Positions 36,593 to 45,156 of a stretch of DNA of 45,910 nt are shown one piece after another. The DNA comes from Desulfovibrionales bacterium. Lineage in GTDB: Bacteria > Desulfobacterota > QYQD01. The position numbers were made by a program, and so were the translations under genes. The stretch's first letter is position 1. Every line of letters begins with the position of its first letter. Location of the stretch: NCBI GenBank assembly GCA_028715605.1, contig JAQURM010000014.1:1-45910 (forward strand). Reading direction: 5' to 3'. Under the pieces are notes generated by a model, which searched no databases, was not told where the DNA came from, and saw nothing but the letters and a program-made list of their open reading frames with translations.

Positions 36593-37762
36593 ATGGGAGA
36601 GACTCTTTTTGACTGTGTAGTAGTAGGTTTGGGGCCGGCGGGGGCCATCACTGCCCATACCCTGGCCCGGGCCGGGTGGTCTGTTCTGGCCCTGGATAAG
36701 CGGGTACATCCACGATCCAAGATCTGCGGTGGTTGTCTGTCCCGAAAGGTAGATGCTATCCTGCCTTTTTCTATATCTCCGGTGATTGAGCATACTATAA
36801 ATGAAGCGGCCTTTACCTTCAAAGGGCAGGGCGAGATCGCATATAGGTTAAAAGAGCCCTTTGCCTATATTGTCCGCCGGGAAAGGTTCGATCAATTCCT
36901 GGCGGCAAAGGCGGTCGAGGCCGGCGCTATTGTACGCCAGGGAGAGGGGGCTATTTCATTAACCGGGAGCGAGAACGGCGTATCGGTTGAGACCAAAACG
37001 GGTTGTTACCGCGGCCGGGTTCTGGTCGGGGCGGATGGGATACAGGGCATCGTGGCCAGAAGATTGGGAGAGGAATATGGACATTCAAGCTCTCTTGCGC
37101 TGGAGGCGGAAACAGATATAAGCAGGATGTCCTATGCCCCGGCGCATCCTCGACCGAAAGATCGTATCTGGATTGATGTGGGATGGGTTGATTTTGGGTA
37201 TGGCTGGATATTTCCCAGGCGCCCTTCATATTCGGTGGGGATAGCTGATTCCGGGGCCGGGGGGCACAGACTGAAGCAGGCGTTTTTCAACCTGTTTGCC
37301 AGTCACGGACTTTTAACCGGAGAGAAGCCGGCGGCTATTAAGGGCTACCGGGTTCCCCTTTCTACAGCCGAGAATCGCGGGAAGAAAGTGGTCAGTAATC
37401 GCGTGGCGCTGATCGGTGATGCGGCCGGGCTGGTTAATCCATTAACCGGAGAAGGGATTTATTATGCCCTGTGGAGCGGAATGACCCTGGCCGCCTGTCT
37501 TATTGAGCACAGTAAAGATTATTCCCGGGCCTTAAGCAATTATGAGCGCCGGATAAGGACAGAACTCCATCCCCAGTTTGCGGTGGCCGAGCGCGTAGCC
37601 AGGCTGCTCTACAGCCATCCCCGGGCAAACTTTCGTCTCATTGGAAAGTACCGGGAATTGATAGGCCTTTTTATTGAGGGGTTGACAGGCAAAGAAGGCT
37701 TCTCAAATCTGCTGTCTATGCTAAAGTGCAAAATGGGTCTGAAGGATAAGATAGCGGGTTAA
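36593..37762 (+). CDS. FAD-dependent geranylgeranyl reductase family oxidoreductase
   Basis: A 389-aa flavoprotein. The FAD dinucleotide fold is DCVVVGLGPAGAITAHTLA; the family motif RSKICGGCLSRKV follows; the second FAD site is VALIGDAAGLVNPLTGEGIY. The C-terminal part is the usual substrate domain. Relatives saturate isoprenoid chains, or act on quinones or other lipids; the actual substrate is unknown here. AGGAGA lies only 2 bases before the ATG, which is short. It heads a run with ftsB-like, efp, yihY and pgsA genes. Confidence 0.87.
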   Translation: MGETLFDCVVVGLGPAGAITAHTLARAGWSVLALDKRVHPRSKICGGCLSRKVDAILPFSISPVIEHTINEAAFTFKGQGEIAYRLKEPFAYIVRRERFDQFLAAKAVEAGAIVRQGEGAISLTGSENGVSVETKTGCYRGRVLVGADGIQGIVARRLGEEYGHSSSLALEAETDISRMSYAPAHPRPKDRIWIDVGWVDFGYGWIFPRRPSYSVGIADSGAGGHRLKQAFFNLFASHGLLTGEKPAAIKGYRVPLSTAENRGKKVVSNRVALIGDAAGLVNPLTGEGIYYALWSGMTLAACLIEHSKDYSRALSNYERRIRTELHPQFAVAERVARLLYSHPRANFRLIGKYRELIGLFIEGLTGKEGFSNLLSMLKCKMGLKDKIAG

Positions 37763-37764
37763 CT

Positions 37765-38097
37765 ATGCGGAAGAGATCCTACCAGAAGTGGATCACGGGT
37801 AATAAGCTCTGTTGGTTCCTGGCGGTATTCTGCCTGGTGCTTTTTTTCGCCTATATTTTATTTTCCGCCAGGGGGATTTTTTATCTCCGGAAGCTGGAGG
37901 AGAACAATAAGAAATTGCAAAAAGTAAACGAGGAATTGTTAAAACGAAACAAAGAGCTAAGTGAAAAAATAGGGCGCATCAAGACAGACCGCAGCTATAG
38001 GGAAGAGATCGCCCGCAGGGATTTAGGGCTTGTCAGACCGAATGAGGTTATTTATAGTTTCGAGGAAAAGAAAAGAAAATCGGAAGGAAAGAGGTAG
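37765..38097 (+). CDS. ftsB: FtsB/DivIC-family septum formation initiator
   Basis: A 110-aa bitopic membrane protein: a cytoplasmic basic start (MRKRSYQKWITGNK), one membrane span (LCWFLAVFCLVLFFAYILF), a coiled coil (LRKLEENNKKLQKVNEELLK) and the DivIC-type end YREEIARRDLGLVRPNEVIY. It would join FtsL and FtsQ in the divisome. Starts 2 bases after the flavoprotein gene. The symbol is given by family; DivIC naming is equally possible. Confidence 0.85.
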   Translation: MRKRSYQKWITGNKLCWFLAVFCLVLFFAYILFSARGIFYLRKLEENNKKLQKVNEELLKRNKELSEKIGRIKTDRSYREEIARRDLGLVRPNEVIYSFEEKKRKSEGKR

Positions 38098-38105
38098 AGG
38101 GGATA

Positions 38106-38669
38106 ATGTATTCGACATCGGACTTTCGAAAGGGCTTGAGAATCGAATGGGAAGGCAAACCTTATGAGATTGTAGATTTTTTGCATGTCAAACCGGGCAA
38201 AGGCGGCGCATTCGTTCGGACTAAGTTGCGAAACATGCTGACCGGAGGGGTCGTTGACCAGAATTTCCGATCGGGAGAGCGGGTAGGGCGTCCGGACCTG
38301 CAGGAACGGGAGATGCAGTTCTTATATAAGGATGAGGAAAATAATTATCACATGATGGACAATGAGACCTATGAGCAGCCCTTTTTAACGGCAGAGCAGT
38401 TAGGCGAGACCAGGGATTTTTTCCATGACGGGATTGTAGTCAAGGTGCTTTACTATAAGGACCGACCTATTGGTGTGGATCTCCCGACCTTTGTAGCATT
38501 GACCGTGACCAACACCGAACCGGGCCTAAGGGGTGATACGGCCAGCGGCGGCAGTAAGCCGGCTGTTTTAGAGAGCGGCGCGATCATACAGGTGCCGCTT
38601 TTTATCAATGTAGGTGATAAGGTGAGGGTCGATACGCGCAGCCATAGCTATATAGAACGGGTGAAGTAA
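38106..38669 (+). CDS. efp: Elongation factor P
   Basis: A 187-aa three-domain factor that rescues ribosomes stalled at polyproline. The tip Lys is K32 in KPGKGGAFVRTKLRNMLTG. The EF-P signatures MDNETYEQPFL, VALTVTNTEPGLRGDT and the end INVGDKVRVDTRSHSYIERV are present. No epmA or epmB gene is in the window, so modification of K32 cannot be judged. It follows the ftsB-like gene by 8 bases. Confidence 0.97.
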   Translation: MYSTSDFRKGLRIEWEGKPYEIVDFLHVKPGKGGAFVRTKLRNMLTGGVVDQNFRSGERVGRPDLQEREMQFLYKDEENNYHMMDNETYEQPFLTAEQLGETRDFFHDGIVVKVLYYKDRPIGVDLPTFVALTVTNTEPGLRGDTASGGSKPAVLESGAIIQVPLFINVGDKVRVDTRSHSYIERVK

Positions 38670-38692
38670 GAAGGGCGATTGGAAGACAGAAG

Positions 38693-38797
38693 ACGTCAGA
38701 ATGTTCGACGTTCGAAACGTTCGAACGACTAAACGACTCGAACATCTCGAACAATTCGAACGCCAGATGATGGCTCATAGCTGATAGCTGACAGCTT
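38693..38797 (+). repeat. GTTCGAACG short-period array followed by CTGATAGCTGA motif
   Basis: From 38700 to 38762 imperfect units of GTTCGAACG recur every 9-10 bases (GTTCGACGTTCGAAACGTTC, CGACTCGAACATCTCGAAC). ATAGCTGATAGCTGACAGC follows at 38777-38795. Both lie in the 143-base gap between efp and the yihY-type gene, which has no other content. Confidence 0.7.
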
Positions 38798-38815
38798 GGA
38801 AAAAAGGCCGATTTG

Positions 38816-39649
38816 ATGGGCATAATTCGTACGGGATGGCATGTATTGTGTGGTGCGGTTAAGACTTTCCTCAGGAAGGACGGCTTTGATCTTGCCGCAT
38901 CTGTTTCATTTTATTCTGTATTATCTGCTTTTCCGTTTCTTTTTTTAGCGATTTATATAGTTGGCGTGGTTCTGGGCGCCTCTGAGGAATTCGTTCGCGG
39001 CGTAACCATGCTCTTAAAGCAGATTCGGCCGTATCTGGCAGACTTTTTCCTTGAAGAACTGAGAAACATTACCATTCATAGCAGTTCGCTGGGCTGGCTC
39101 GGATTCGGCTTTCTCCTATGGACAGCCACCCTGATCTTTCATTCACTGGAGAGGGCCTTTGGTGAGATATTTGAGACTCACAAGGGGCGTCATTTTATCC
39201 ATTCGGTTTTTTGTTCTCTGATTATGATCCCCGTTATGGGAGCCCTCCTTTTTGGGGCTGTAGTTATTATTACTATCTTGAAGGCCATGAGCCAGTTTCA
39301 GGTAGAAATTGTCGGAGGATCTTTCGTGACTCCGTCGGTGGTAGAGATGGGCATAGGGCGCATGGTGCCCGTTTTACTGGTGATTGTCTCATTTACCGCC
39401 CTTTATAAATTCGTTCCGGCGGCCAAGGTGCCGTTTAAATATGCCTTATTAGGCGGTGTGCTTGGCACTGTCCTGTGGGAGACGGCCATGCGCATCTTTA
39501 TCTCCTACGCCCTGACCGCCGAGACATACGGCACTGTATTCGGTTCATTTAAGACGGCCATCGTAATACTGTTCGCCTTTTACTATTCGGCGTGTGTGCT
39601 TCTGTTCTGTGGCGCGATTGTCGCCCAATGCAGCCAAATACGAAGATAA
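38816..39649 (+). CDS. YihY/BrkB-family inner-membrane protein
   Basis: A 277-aa protein with about six membrane spans. DGFDLAASVSFYSVLSAFPF is the family start; GSFKTAIVILFAFYYSACVL and the GGVLGTVLWE loop are typical. The family was once called RNase BN by mistake, and its role is unclear. I use ATG 38816; TTG 38813 is an alternative. pgsA follows after 6 bases. Confidence 0.88.
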   Translation: MGIIRTGWHVLCGAVKTFLRKDGFDLAASVSFYSVLSAFPFLFLAIYIVGVVLGASEEFVRGVTMLLKQIRPYLADFFLEELRNITIHSSSLGWLGFGFLLWTATLIFHSLERAFGEIFETHKGRHFIHSVFCSLIMIPVMGALLFGAVVIITILKAMSQFQVEIVGGSFVTPSVVEMGIGRMVPVLLVIVSFTALYKFVPAAKVPFKYALLGGVLGTVLWETAMRIFISYALTAETYGTVFGSFKTAIVILFAFYYSACVLLFCGAIVAQCSQIRR

Positions 39650-39655
39650 GGCCCC

Positions 39656-40195
39656 ATGAATCTGCCCAACCTGATAACGGTCATACGTATATTACTAACG
39701 CCCGTATTAATCATACTTCTTTTAAACGCCTCTTTTAATAAGGCGTTGGCTGTCTTTGCGCTGGCCGGTTTGAGCGATGGCCTGGATGGCTTTCTGGCGC
39801 GTTACCTGAGACAGAAAACCGCTCTGGGCGCTTACCTGGACCCCATAGCAGACAAATTGCTCCTGTCCGCTACTTTTATAGCCCTGGCTACCTTGGAACT
39901 TGTACCGAGCTGGCTGACTGTAATAATTGTCAGCCGGGACGTAATTATAGTCCTGGGTATAGCTATGTTATTTGTCAGTGGTTCCGAGGTGCCTATAAGA
40001 CCGAGCATAATAAGCAAGCTCACTACCCTTTTACAGATAATGACTGTTTTTGTTATCTTGAGCAGGGATCTCTGGGCGGTTATATGGCAGATGCGGGATA
40101 CCTTGGTATGGTTGACCACGGTGTTTACCGTGTTGTCCGGATTACATTATATCTATTTTGGGGTAAAGATTTTCAGTCGTGCGAATGGGAAATGA
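39656..40195 (+). CDS. pgsA: CDP-diacylglycerol--glycerol-3-phosphate 3-phosphatidyltransferase
   Basis: A 179-aa membrane enzyme making phosphatidylglycerol phosphate. The CDP-alcohol phosphotransferase motif D-G-x2-A-R-x8-G-x3-D-x3-D is seen in DGLDGFLARYLRQKTALGAY followed by LDPIADK. MNLPNLITVIRILLTPVLII starts it. The convergent manC gene ends 9 bases after it, and no terminator hairpin is seen between. Confidence 0.94.
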   Translation: MNLPNLITVIRILLTPVLIILLLNASFNKALAVFALAGLSDGLDGFLARYLRQKTALGAYLDPIADKLLLSATFIALATLELVPSWLTVIIVSRDVIIVLGIAMLFVSGSEVPIRPSIISKLTTLLQIMTVFVILSRDLWAVIWQMRDTLVWLTTVFTVLSGLHYIYFGVKIFSRANGK

Positions 40196-40204
40196 GATAT
40201 GGTA

Positions 40205-41638
40205 TCAGCTTTTGGCCAGCCGGCCATACTGGTCGTCGAACCGAATGATATCGTCTTCGCCCAGATAAGAGCCGTTTTGCACTTCTATTAGTTCGAGGGT
40301 TATGATGCCGGGGTTTTCCAGCCTGTGTTTTTCTCCGGCCGGGATATAGGTTGATTCGTTTTCCCTCAGCAGAAAGACCTCCTCGCCTCTGGTCACCCGG
40401 GCTGTGCCCCGGACTGCAATCCAGTGTTCGGAGCGGTGATGGTGCATCTGGAGCGAGAGCTGTGCCCCGGGCTTTACAGTAATACGTTTGATTTTAAATC
40501 CGGGATGTTCCTCAAGCACCGTATAAGTCCCCCAGGGACGGTGGGCGGTCTGGTGCAGGAGATATTCCTGGCGATTTGCGGCCTTTAGGTCCGGGACTAT
40601 TTTCCTGACCTCCTGCGAGCGGTCCAGGGGCGCTACCAGGACTGCATCGTGGGTCTCAACCACAAGCATGTTTTCCAGGCCTACGGCGGCTACCAGCCTT
40701 CCTTCGGAATGAATGAGACTGTTAGCCACGCCTTTCAGGATCACATCACCATGGATGGCGTTTCCCTGGGCGTCCTTATTCAAGACCTCATACAGGGCTG
40801 CCCAGGAGCCTACGTCGCTCCAACCCAGGTCCGCCGGTACGACGGCAACGCAGTCTGACCTTTCCATCAGGGCGTAGTCAATGGATTCAGAGCGGCAGTC
40901 ATTAAATGCCTCCATGTCCAGATGGATAAACCCGTCGTCATTCTTGAACCGGGCCACGGATAATTCTGCCTGGCGCAGGATTTCAGGGGCATGTTCTTCC
41001 ATTTCTTCCAGGAAGCGACTGATTAAAAAGGCGAACATGCCGCTGTTCCAGTAGTAATTACCTTCTCTTACATAGCGCCCGGCCGTAGCCATATCCGGCT
41101 TTTCGACAAAGGCACTCACTTTAAAGCCTTCTCCCTTTTTGATATAACCGTAGCCGGTCTCCGGCCGGTCGGCCATGATGCCAAAGGTGACTAAATCCCC
41201 CTTCAAGGCCAGATCCATGGCCTGCGCCACTGCCTCATGAAATGCCGGTATATTTTTGATAAGATGATCGGCGGGAAGGATGAGCAATACGGCGTCATCG
41301 CCGGAGATGTTTCGGGAGAGCAGGGCGGCCGCAGCTATGGCCGGCGCTGTGCTGCGGGGAAGGGGTTCCAGGATAATATAGGGGCTGATCGGGAGGTTTA
41401 GTTCGGCGCACTGATCTTTAACCAGGAAGTTTTGTTCCTTGCCCACCACGACCATAGGCGTTACCGCTCCGGGGATATTTACTGCCCGCAGGATCGTATC
41501 CTGCAGCATGGTGCGGTTGCCCACGAGATTTAAGAGTTGTTTGGGATACATCTGGCGGGATAAGGGCCAGAGCCGCGATCCGCTCCCGCCGGCCAGGATT
41601 ACCGGTTGCAATATTTTCTGAACGGTCTCATCAGACAT
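40205..41638 (-). CDS. manC: Mannose-1-phosphate guanylyltransferase / mannose-6-phosphate isomerase
   Basis: A 477-aa bifunctional sugar-nucleotide enzyme for GDP-mannose. The guanylyltransferase motif is ILAGGSGSRLWPLSRQMYPK, then FVEKPD and NYYWNSGMF. The C-terminal cupin has RPWGTYTVLEEHPGFKIKRI and LSLQMHHHRSEHWIAVRG. I use ATG 41638; the longer frame starts at TTG 41659. The product feeds lipopolysaccharide or exopolysaccharide. It stands alone here, divergent from the fabL-type gene. Confidence 0.94.
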   Translation of the reverse strand: MSDETVQKILQPVILAGGSGSRLWPLSRQMYPKQLLNLVGNRTMLQDTILRAVNIPGAVTPMVVVGKEQNFLVKDQCAELNLPISPYIILEPLPRSTAPAIAAAALLSRNISGDDAVLLILPADHLIKNIPAFHEAVAQAMDLALKGDLVTFGIMADRPETGYGYIKKGEGFKVSAFVEKPDMATAGRYVREGNYYWNSGMFAFLISRFLEEMEEHAPEILRQAELSVARFKNDDGFIHLDMEAFNDCRSESIDYALMERSDCVAVVPADLGWSDVGSWAALYEVLNKDAQGNAIHGDVILKGVANSLIHSEGRLVAAVGLENMLVVETHDAVLVAPLDRSQEVRKIVPDLKAANRQEYLLHQTAHRPWGTYTVLEEHPGFKIKRITVKPGAQLSLQMHHHRSEHWIAVRGTARVTRGEEVFLLRENESTYIPAGEKHRLENPGIITLELIEVQNGSYLGEDDIIRFDDQYGRLAKS

Positions 41639-41833
41639 AGTTGTTTTTATGTGATTCAAATTCGTAAGGAATGGCTAAGATATACAGGTTTTTAGAATTT
41701 ATGTCAATTTACCGGCTTTATTATCTTCTCCTTCCTATGTGCGCAGGGTCAAGGATTAGGACCTTCCAGAGAGTCTGTTTTTCTCTTCGGCGTTGTCCTG
41801 AAAAAAACAAATCGTGTGAACTTTTTCATTAAA

Positions 41834-41862
41834 TTGCTGCGCGGCACATGATGGTGTATAGT
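41834..41862 (+). promoter_or_regulatory. Sigma70 promoter of the fabL-type gene
   Basis: TTGCTG (41834-41839), a 17-base spacer and TATAGT (41857-41862) lie about 38 bases before the ATG, in the gap between manC and the reductase gene. The spacing is ideal. Confidence 0.7.
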
Positions 41863-41899
41863 AGTTGAACCTTTAATCTGTACGATAGCGGGGTAGGAT

Positions 41900-42652
41900 A
41901 TGCTGGATCTTCAAGGTAAGGTTGCACTGGTTACAGGCAGTTCCCGGGGTATTGGCAAGGCTATTGCGCTTAGCCTGGCGGAAAATGGCGCTAATCTGGT
42001 GGTCAACTATTTTCGCCATCGCCAGGAGGCGGAAAATACCGCCAACTCTATCCGCTCCAGAGGGGTGCGATGTTTAACCGTAAAGGCTAATGTGGCTGAC
42101 GATGAAGATATCAAAAATATATTCGAGCAGGTTAAAAATGAATATGGAAGGTTGGATGTACTGATAAGCAATGCGGCCTCAGGAGTGCTCAAGCCGGCCC
42201 TTGAACTTACGGAAAAACACTGGCAGTGGACGATGAATATCAACGCCCGTGCCCTCCTCCCACTGGTACAACATGCGGTGCCGTTAATGCAAAGCGGGGG
42301 GCGCATTATTGCCGTTTCCAGCTTGGGGTCCGTGCGGGCTATCGAGAATTACGCTGCGGTGGGGTCCTCCAAGGCCGCTCTGGAATCTCTGGTACGCCAT
42401 CTGGCTGTAGAGCTGGCCCCGCGAGGGATTAATGCCAACGTGGTCTCTGCCGGCGCCGTGGATACCGAGGCCTTAAAACACTTTCCTACCCGGGAAATTA
42501 TCCTCGAGAATACCCGGCAGCGCACACCTGCCGGCCGGCTGACGACGCCGGAAGATGTGGCCAACGTAGTGCTTTTGCTTTGCAGTAATCTGGCCTCCAT
42601 GATCCACGGCCAGACGATAGTGGTTGATGGCGGCTACTCTATCCTGGCGTGA
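41900..42652 (+). CDS. fabL: Enoyl-ACP reductase, FabL type (SDR family)
   Basis: A 250-aa short-chain dehydrogenase. The NADP fold is VTGSSRGIGKAIALSLAENG. It has SNAASGVLKPALELTEKHW and ISNLGS-like SSLGSVRAIENYAAVGSSKA, where the catalytic Tyr and Lys are separated by six residues (Y-x6-K). That spacing marks enoyl reductases, and FabG-type ketoreductases have Y-x3-K. GAVDTEALKHFPTRE and GQTIVVDGG match Bacillus subtilis FabL closely. It would complete fatty-acid elongation. It is not near other fab genes here. Confidence 0.88.
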   Translation: MLDLQGKVALVTGSSRGIGKAIALSLAENGANLVVNYFRHRQEAENTANSIRSRGVRCLTVKANVADDEDIKNIFEQVKNEYGRLDVLISNAASGVLKPALELTEKHWQWTMNINARALLPLVQHAVPLMQSGGRIIAVSSLGSVRAIENYAAVGSSKAALESLVRHLAVELAPRGINANVVSAGAVDTEALKHFPTREIILENTRQRTPAGRLTTPEDVANVVLLLCSNLASMIHGQTIVVDGGYSILA

Positions 42653-42683
42653 GCAAAGAAAAAGAGAAAAGAGACCGATAAGA

Positions 42684-42714
42684 TATAAGTGGGGCAGTAA
42701 ACCATGCCCTTATA
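42684..42714 (+). other. Hairpin between the fabL-type and DUF3108 genes
   Basis: TATAA (42684-42688) pairs with TTATA (42710-42714) and GGGCA (42692-42696) with TGCCC (42705-42709), with a 3-base bulge GTG and an 8-base loop. It is not followed by a T run, so it is not a standard terminator. It may be an RNA processing or end-protection structure. Confidence 0.4.
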
Positions 42715-42778
42715 TGTTGGTTACGCTGTTGATATCGGGACTTGATGCCGTCTCGAATATTGAGAAGAGGGCTTTATA

Positions 42779-43564
42779 ATGGCCGGCCAAAAATTTTTAT
42801 ATGTCCTTCTCGCAGCGATTCTATCTGTATTTGTTGTTGATTTCGTAGCCCATACAGCAATTGAGCCTCATGTTACTTCTCCTGATCTGACATTGCTCAA
42901 GACAGCCTTCCCCAAAAACGAAAGAATCGTCTATGACCTTACATGGTTTGGGATAAAGGCCGGGGACATAACCCTCACAGTCAATAACATTGGTGGCGAT
43001 AAACGGCGTATAGTTGCTGAGGCTAAATCATCCCCGCTTTTTTCATTATTTTATCCGGTGGAGGACAGATTTGTGACCGAGGTTTCGGGCCCGCAGATGC
43101 TTCCACGCTGGATAGTAATACGGCAGAGAGAAGGTAATTATAGAAGCCTTAAACGTGTAATTTTTGATCAGGCCGGTCTGAAGGTTCTATATGAAAAGGA
43201 TGACGAGGCACCGGTGAGTTATGATCTCCCCAGACCCGCGCATAACGAGATATCGTCTTTTTATATAATGAGGGCGCTGCCGATGTCTATTGGACAGTCG
43301 GTTTTTGTGGAGACTTTTGCCTCTAAAAAGAGCTATACAGTCCAGGTGCAGGTACTCCAAAAGGAACGCTTCCAGACAAAGCTGGGAGAGGTAGACACTA
43401 TCAAAGTAAAGCCAGAGCTGCTCTTCGAAGGGGTGTATCAAAGGAAGGGGGATGTCTATGTCTGGCTTACCAACGATGAACGCCGCATCCCGGTCAAGGT
43501 AAAAGGGGCCATCCGTATAGGATCATTGGTGGCCACATTGGCAGATTGGCAAATACTGGAATAA
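42779..43564 (+). CDS. DUF3108 domain protein, exported
   Basis: A 261-aa protein with an N-terminal hydrophobic signal or anchor (FLYVLLAAILSVFVVDFVA). The remainder fits DUF3108: PKNERIVYDLTWFGIKAGDI, LFYPVEDRFVTEV, EISSFYIMRALP and KPELLFEGVYQRKGDVYVWL, then RRIPVKVKGAIRIGSL. The family is periplasmic and of unknown function, with a predicted beta-rich fold. It has a purine-rich GAGAAGAGGG 6 bases upstream. It ends 12 bases before a convergent gene. Confidence 0.85.
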   Translation: MAGQKFLYVLLAAILSVFVVDFVAHTAIEPHVTSPDLTLLKTAFPKNERIVYDLTWFGIKAGDITLTVNNIGGDKRRIVAEAKSSPLFSLFYPVEDRFVTEVSGPQMLPRWIVIRQREGNYRSLKRVIFDQAGLKVLYEKDDEAPVSYDLPRPAHNEISSFYIMRALPMSIGQSVFVETFASKKSYTVQVQVLQKERFQTKLGEVDTIKVKPELLFEGVYQRKGDVYVWLTNDERRIPVKVKGAIRIGSLVATLADWQILE

Positions 43565-43575
43565 AAGAGCAGTTA

Positions 43576-44202
43576 TTAATGGATTGTTTTGAGGTCAGCA
43601 TTATGATTCGGTATAATTCCCTGAGCCCTTAACAGGCCCTCATCCCGGTGACTTTGAGTTTTTATCCATCTTTCGTACAATCTTAGGAGCCCGCCATTAT
43701 TCTCTATCTCAGTAGTGTCCCTTACTTCCGCAAAGATATCAATAAATGTTTTGAACTTGTCGGTCAACTCCGCGAACAATGCACTCTTATTTTTATCCCA
43801 GTATTCATAGTCATAGATGTGGGAGAGCGCATTGTAAGATTTTATGCCAAAGGCTATATAGTAGTCTATATCAAATAGCTTACGCATTAAGCTGTCTGAA
43901 AAAAAACCGGATGTAAACAGCGTAAAGTCACCGATGGCCTTGTAACCTTTTATCCTTTGGGGCAGGGACTGTTTTATTAGCTCATGATAAACGATACAGA
44001 CCGGCGTTTTTTCCAAGTCAAGCTCGCTGGCATTGATGTCTGAGTCGTAAGCGATGGCGTACCGGGAGAGGAGATTTACGGCGTACCATTCAGAGATTTC
44101 AGACAGAGAAACTTTCTGTTTCTGAATGGCATTTTTGACCTGCTCATAGAAAAATTCAGTTACAGTTGACGTTACCTCGATATCTTTCTGCTGGCCTTCC
44201 AT
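43576..44202 (-). CDS. Hypothetical protein, 208 aa, no recognised domain
   Basis: I do not recognise this protein. It is mainly helical and soluble, with no signal peptide. Conserved-looking stretches are SLSEISEWYAVNLLSRYAIA, TPVCIVYHELIKQSLPQRIK and GDFTLFTSGFFSDSLMRKLF, then DIDYYIAFGIKSYNALSH. The good Shine-Dalgarno site (GGAGGT, 5 bases before the ATG) and intact frame argue for a real gene. It is single, between DUF3108 and rph. The YIAFG and HELI motifs might suit a heme- or metal-binding helix bundle, but that is guesswork. Confidence 0.75.
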   Translation of the reverse strand: MEGQQKDIEVTSTVTEFFYEQVKNAIQKQKVSLSEISEWYAVNLLSRYAIAYDSDINASELDLEKTPVCIVYHELIKQSLPQRIKGYKAIGDFTLFTSGFFSDSLMRKLFDIDYYIAFGIKSYNALSHIYDYEYWDKNKSALFAELTDKFKTFIDIFAEVRDTTEIENNGGLLRLYERWIKTQSHRDEGLLRAQGIIPNHNADLKTIH

Positions 44203-44309
44203 GCTACACCTCCGTGTGCATCAAGGTGGGGTTGCCGGGTTCTCAGCATGTTATTATAACTTATCGGCCAGGTTCATTCAGAGGATTACAAATTAAGGCT
44301 CTATCCCTA

Positions 44310-44392
44310 AAAAGAAACCACAGAGTACACCGGAAAGAGACGGTTTCAACCGGTTGAACGGTTTAAGCCGCTTGAACTGTTATTAGTGAAAG
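44310..44392 (+). repeat. Degenerate CACAGAG and CGGTTGAAC short-period repeats
   Basis: ACCACAGAGTACACCGG (44319-44335) is a form of the CACAGAGxACAC intergenic repeats. It is followed by units CGGTTTCAAC, CGGTTGAAC, GGTTTAAGC and CGCTTGAAC with a 9-10 base period. They lie in the 225-base gap 44203-44427, which holds no gene. Confidence 0.55.
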
Positions 44393-44427
44393 GGCAGGGC
44401 TTACGGAAGGATTGAAAAATTTTGGTG

Positions 44428-45156
44428 TTATCTCAGGCGTGGTTGGGCGATTATTTCTTTCTGCATCTCTATAATCTTTTTTATTCCCTGACCGGCCATT
44501 CGTTCCATTTTTCCGAATTCTTCGGCGGAAAAGGGCCTTTTCTCCGCAGAGACCTGGATCTCGACGAACCTTTCATCGTCGGTCATAATAAAATTGGCGT
44601 CCACTTCGGCCTGGGAATCCTCGTCGTAGTTCAGATCAAGAAGGACTTCTCCCTTTACTATGCCCACGCTTATGGCGGCTATGTGGTTCTGCACCGGTAT
44701 GTCCATAATCTCACCGCGGTTATACAGGAGGGTAAGGGCGTCATAGAGGGCGATGTATGCGCCGCTGATGGCGGCCGTGCGTGTTCCGCCGTCAGCCTGG
44801 ATGACGTCGCAGTCCACCCAGAAGGTTCGTTCCCCCAGGGCCGGAAGAGCAACCACTGAACGCAGGCAGCGGCCGATAAGGCGCTGGATTTCATGAGTCC
44901 GGCCGCCTACACGTCCTTGAGTTGACTCCCGCAAATTGCGTGTAAGGGTGGCCCGGGGGAGCATGGCATATTCGGCTGTGACCCATCCTGTGCCGCTTCC
45001 CTTAAGGAAATTCGGCACCTTATCGTCCACCGATACCGCGCAGATTATCCGGGTATTTCCCATTTCAATAAGGACTGATCCTTCTGCGTGGGAGATATAA
45101 TTACGGGTAAGTGAGATATCCCTGATTTCGTGCGCGGCCCGGCCATTAAAACGCAT
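44428..45156 (-). CDS. rph: Ribonuclease PH
   Basis: A 242-aa phosphorolytic 3'-5' exonuclease that trims tRNA 3' ends. MRFNGRAAHEIRDISLTRNY, GSVLIEMGNTRIICAVSV, RESTQGRVGGRTHEIQRLIG and CDVIQADGGTRTAAISGAYI are diagnostic. The ending GQGIKKIIEMQKEI is normal. It uses ATG 45156. The next gene, a response regulator, is divergent. Confidence 0.97.
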   Translation of the reverse strand: MRFNGRAAHEIRDISLTRNYISHAEGSVLIEMGNTRIICAVSVDDKVPNFLKGSGTGWVTAEYAMLPRATLTRNLRESTQGRVGGRTHEIQRLIGRCLRSVVALPALGERTFWVDCDVIQADGGTRTAAISGAYIALYDALTLLYNRGEIMDIPVQNHIAAISVGIVKGEVLLDLNYDEDSQAEVDANFIMTDDERFVEIQVSAEKRPFSAEEFGKMERMAGQGIKKIIEMQKEIIAQPRLR

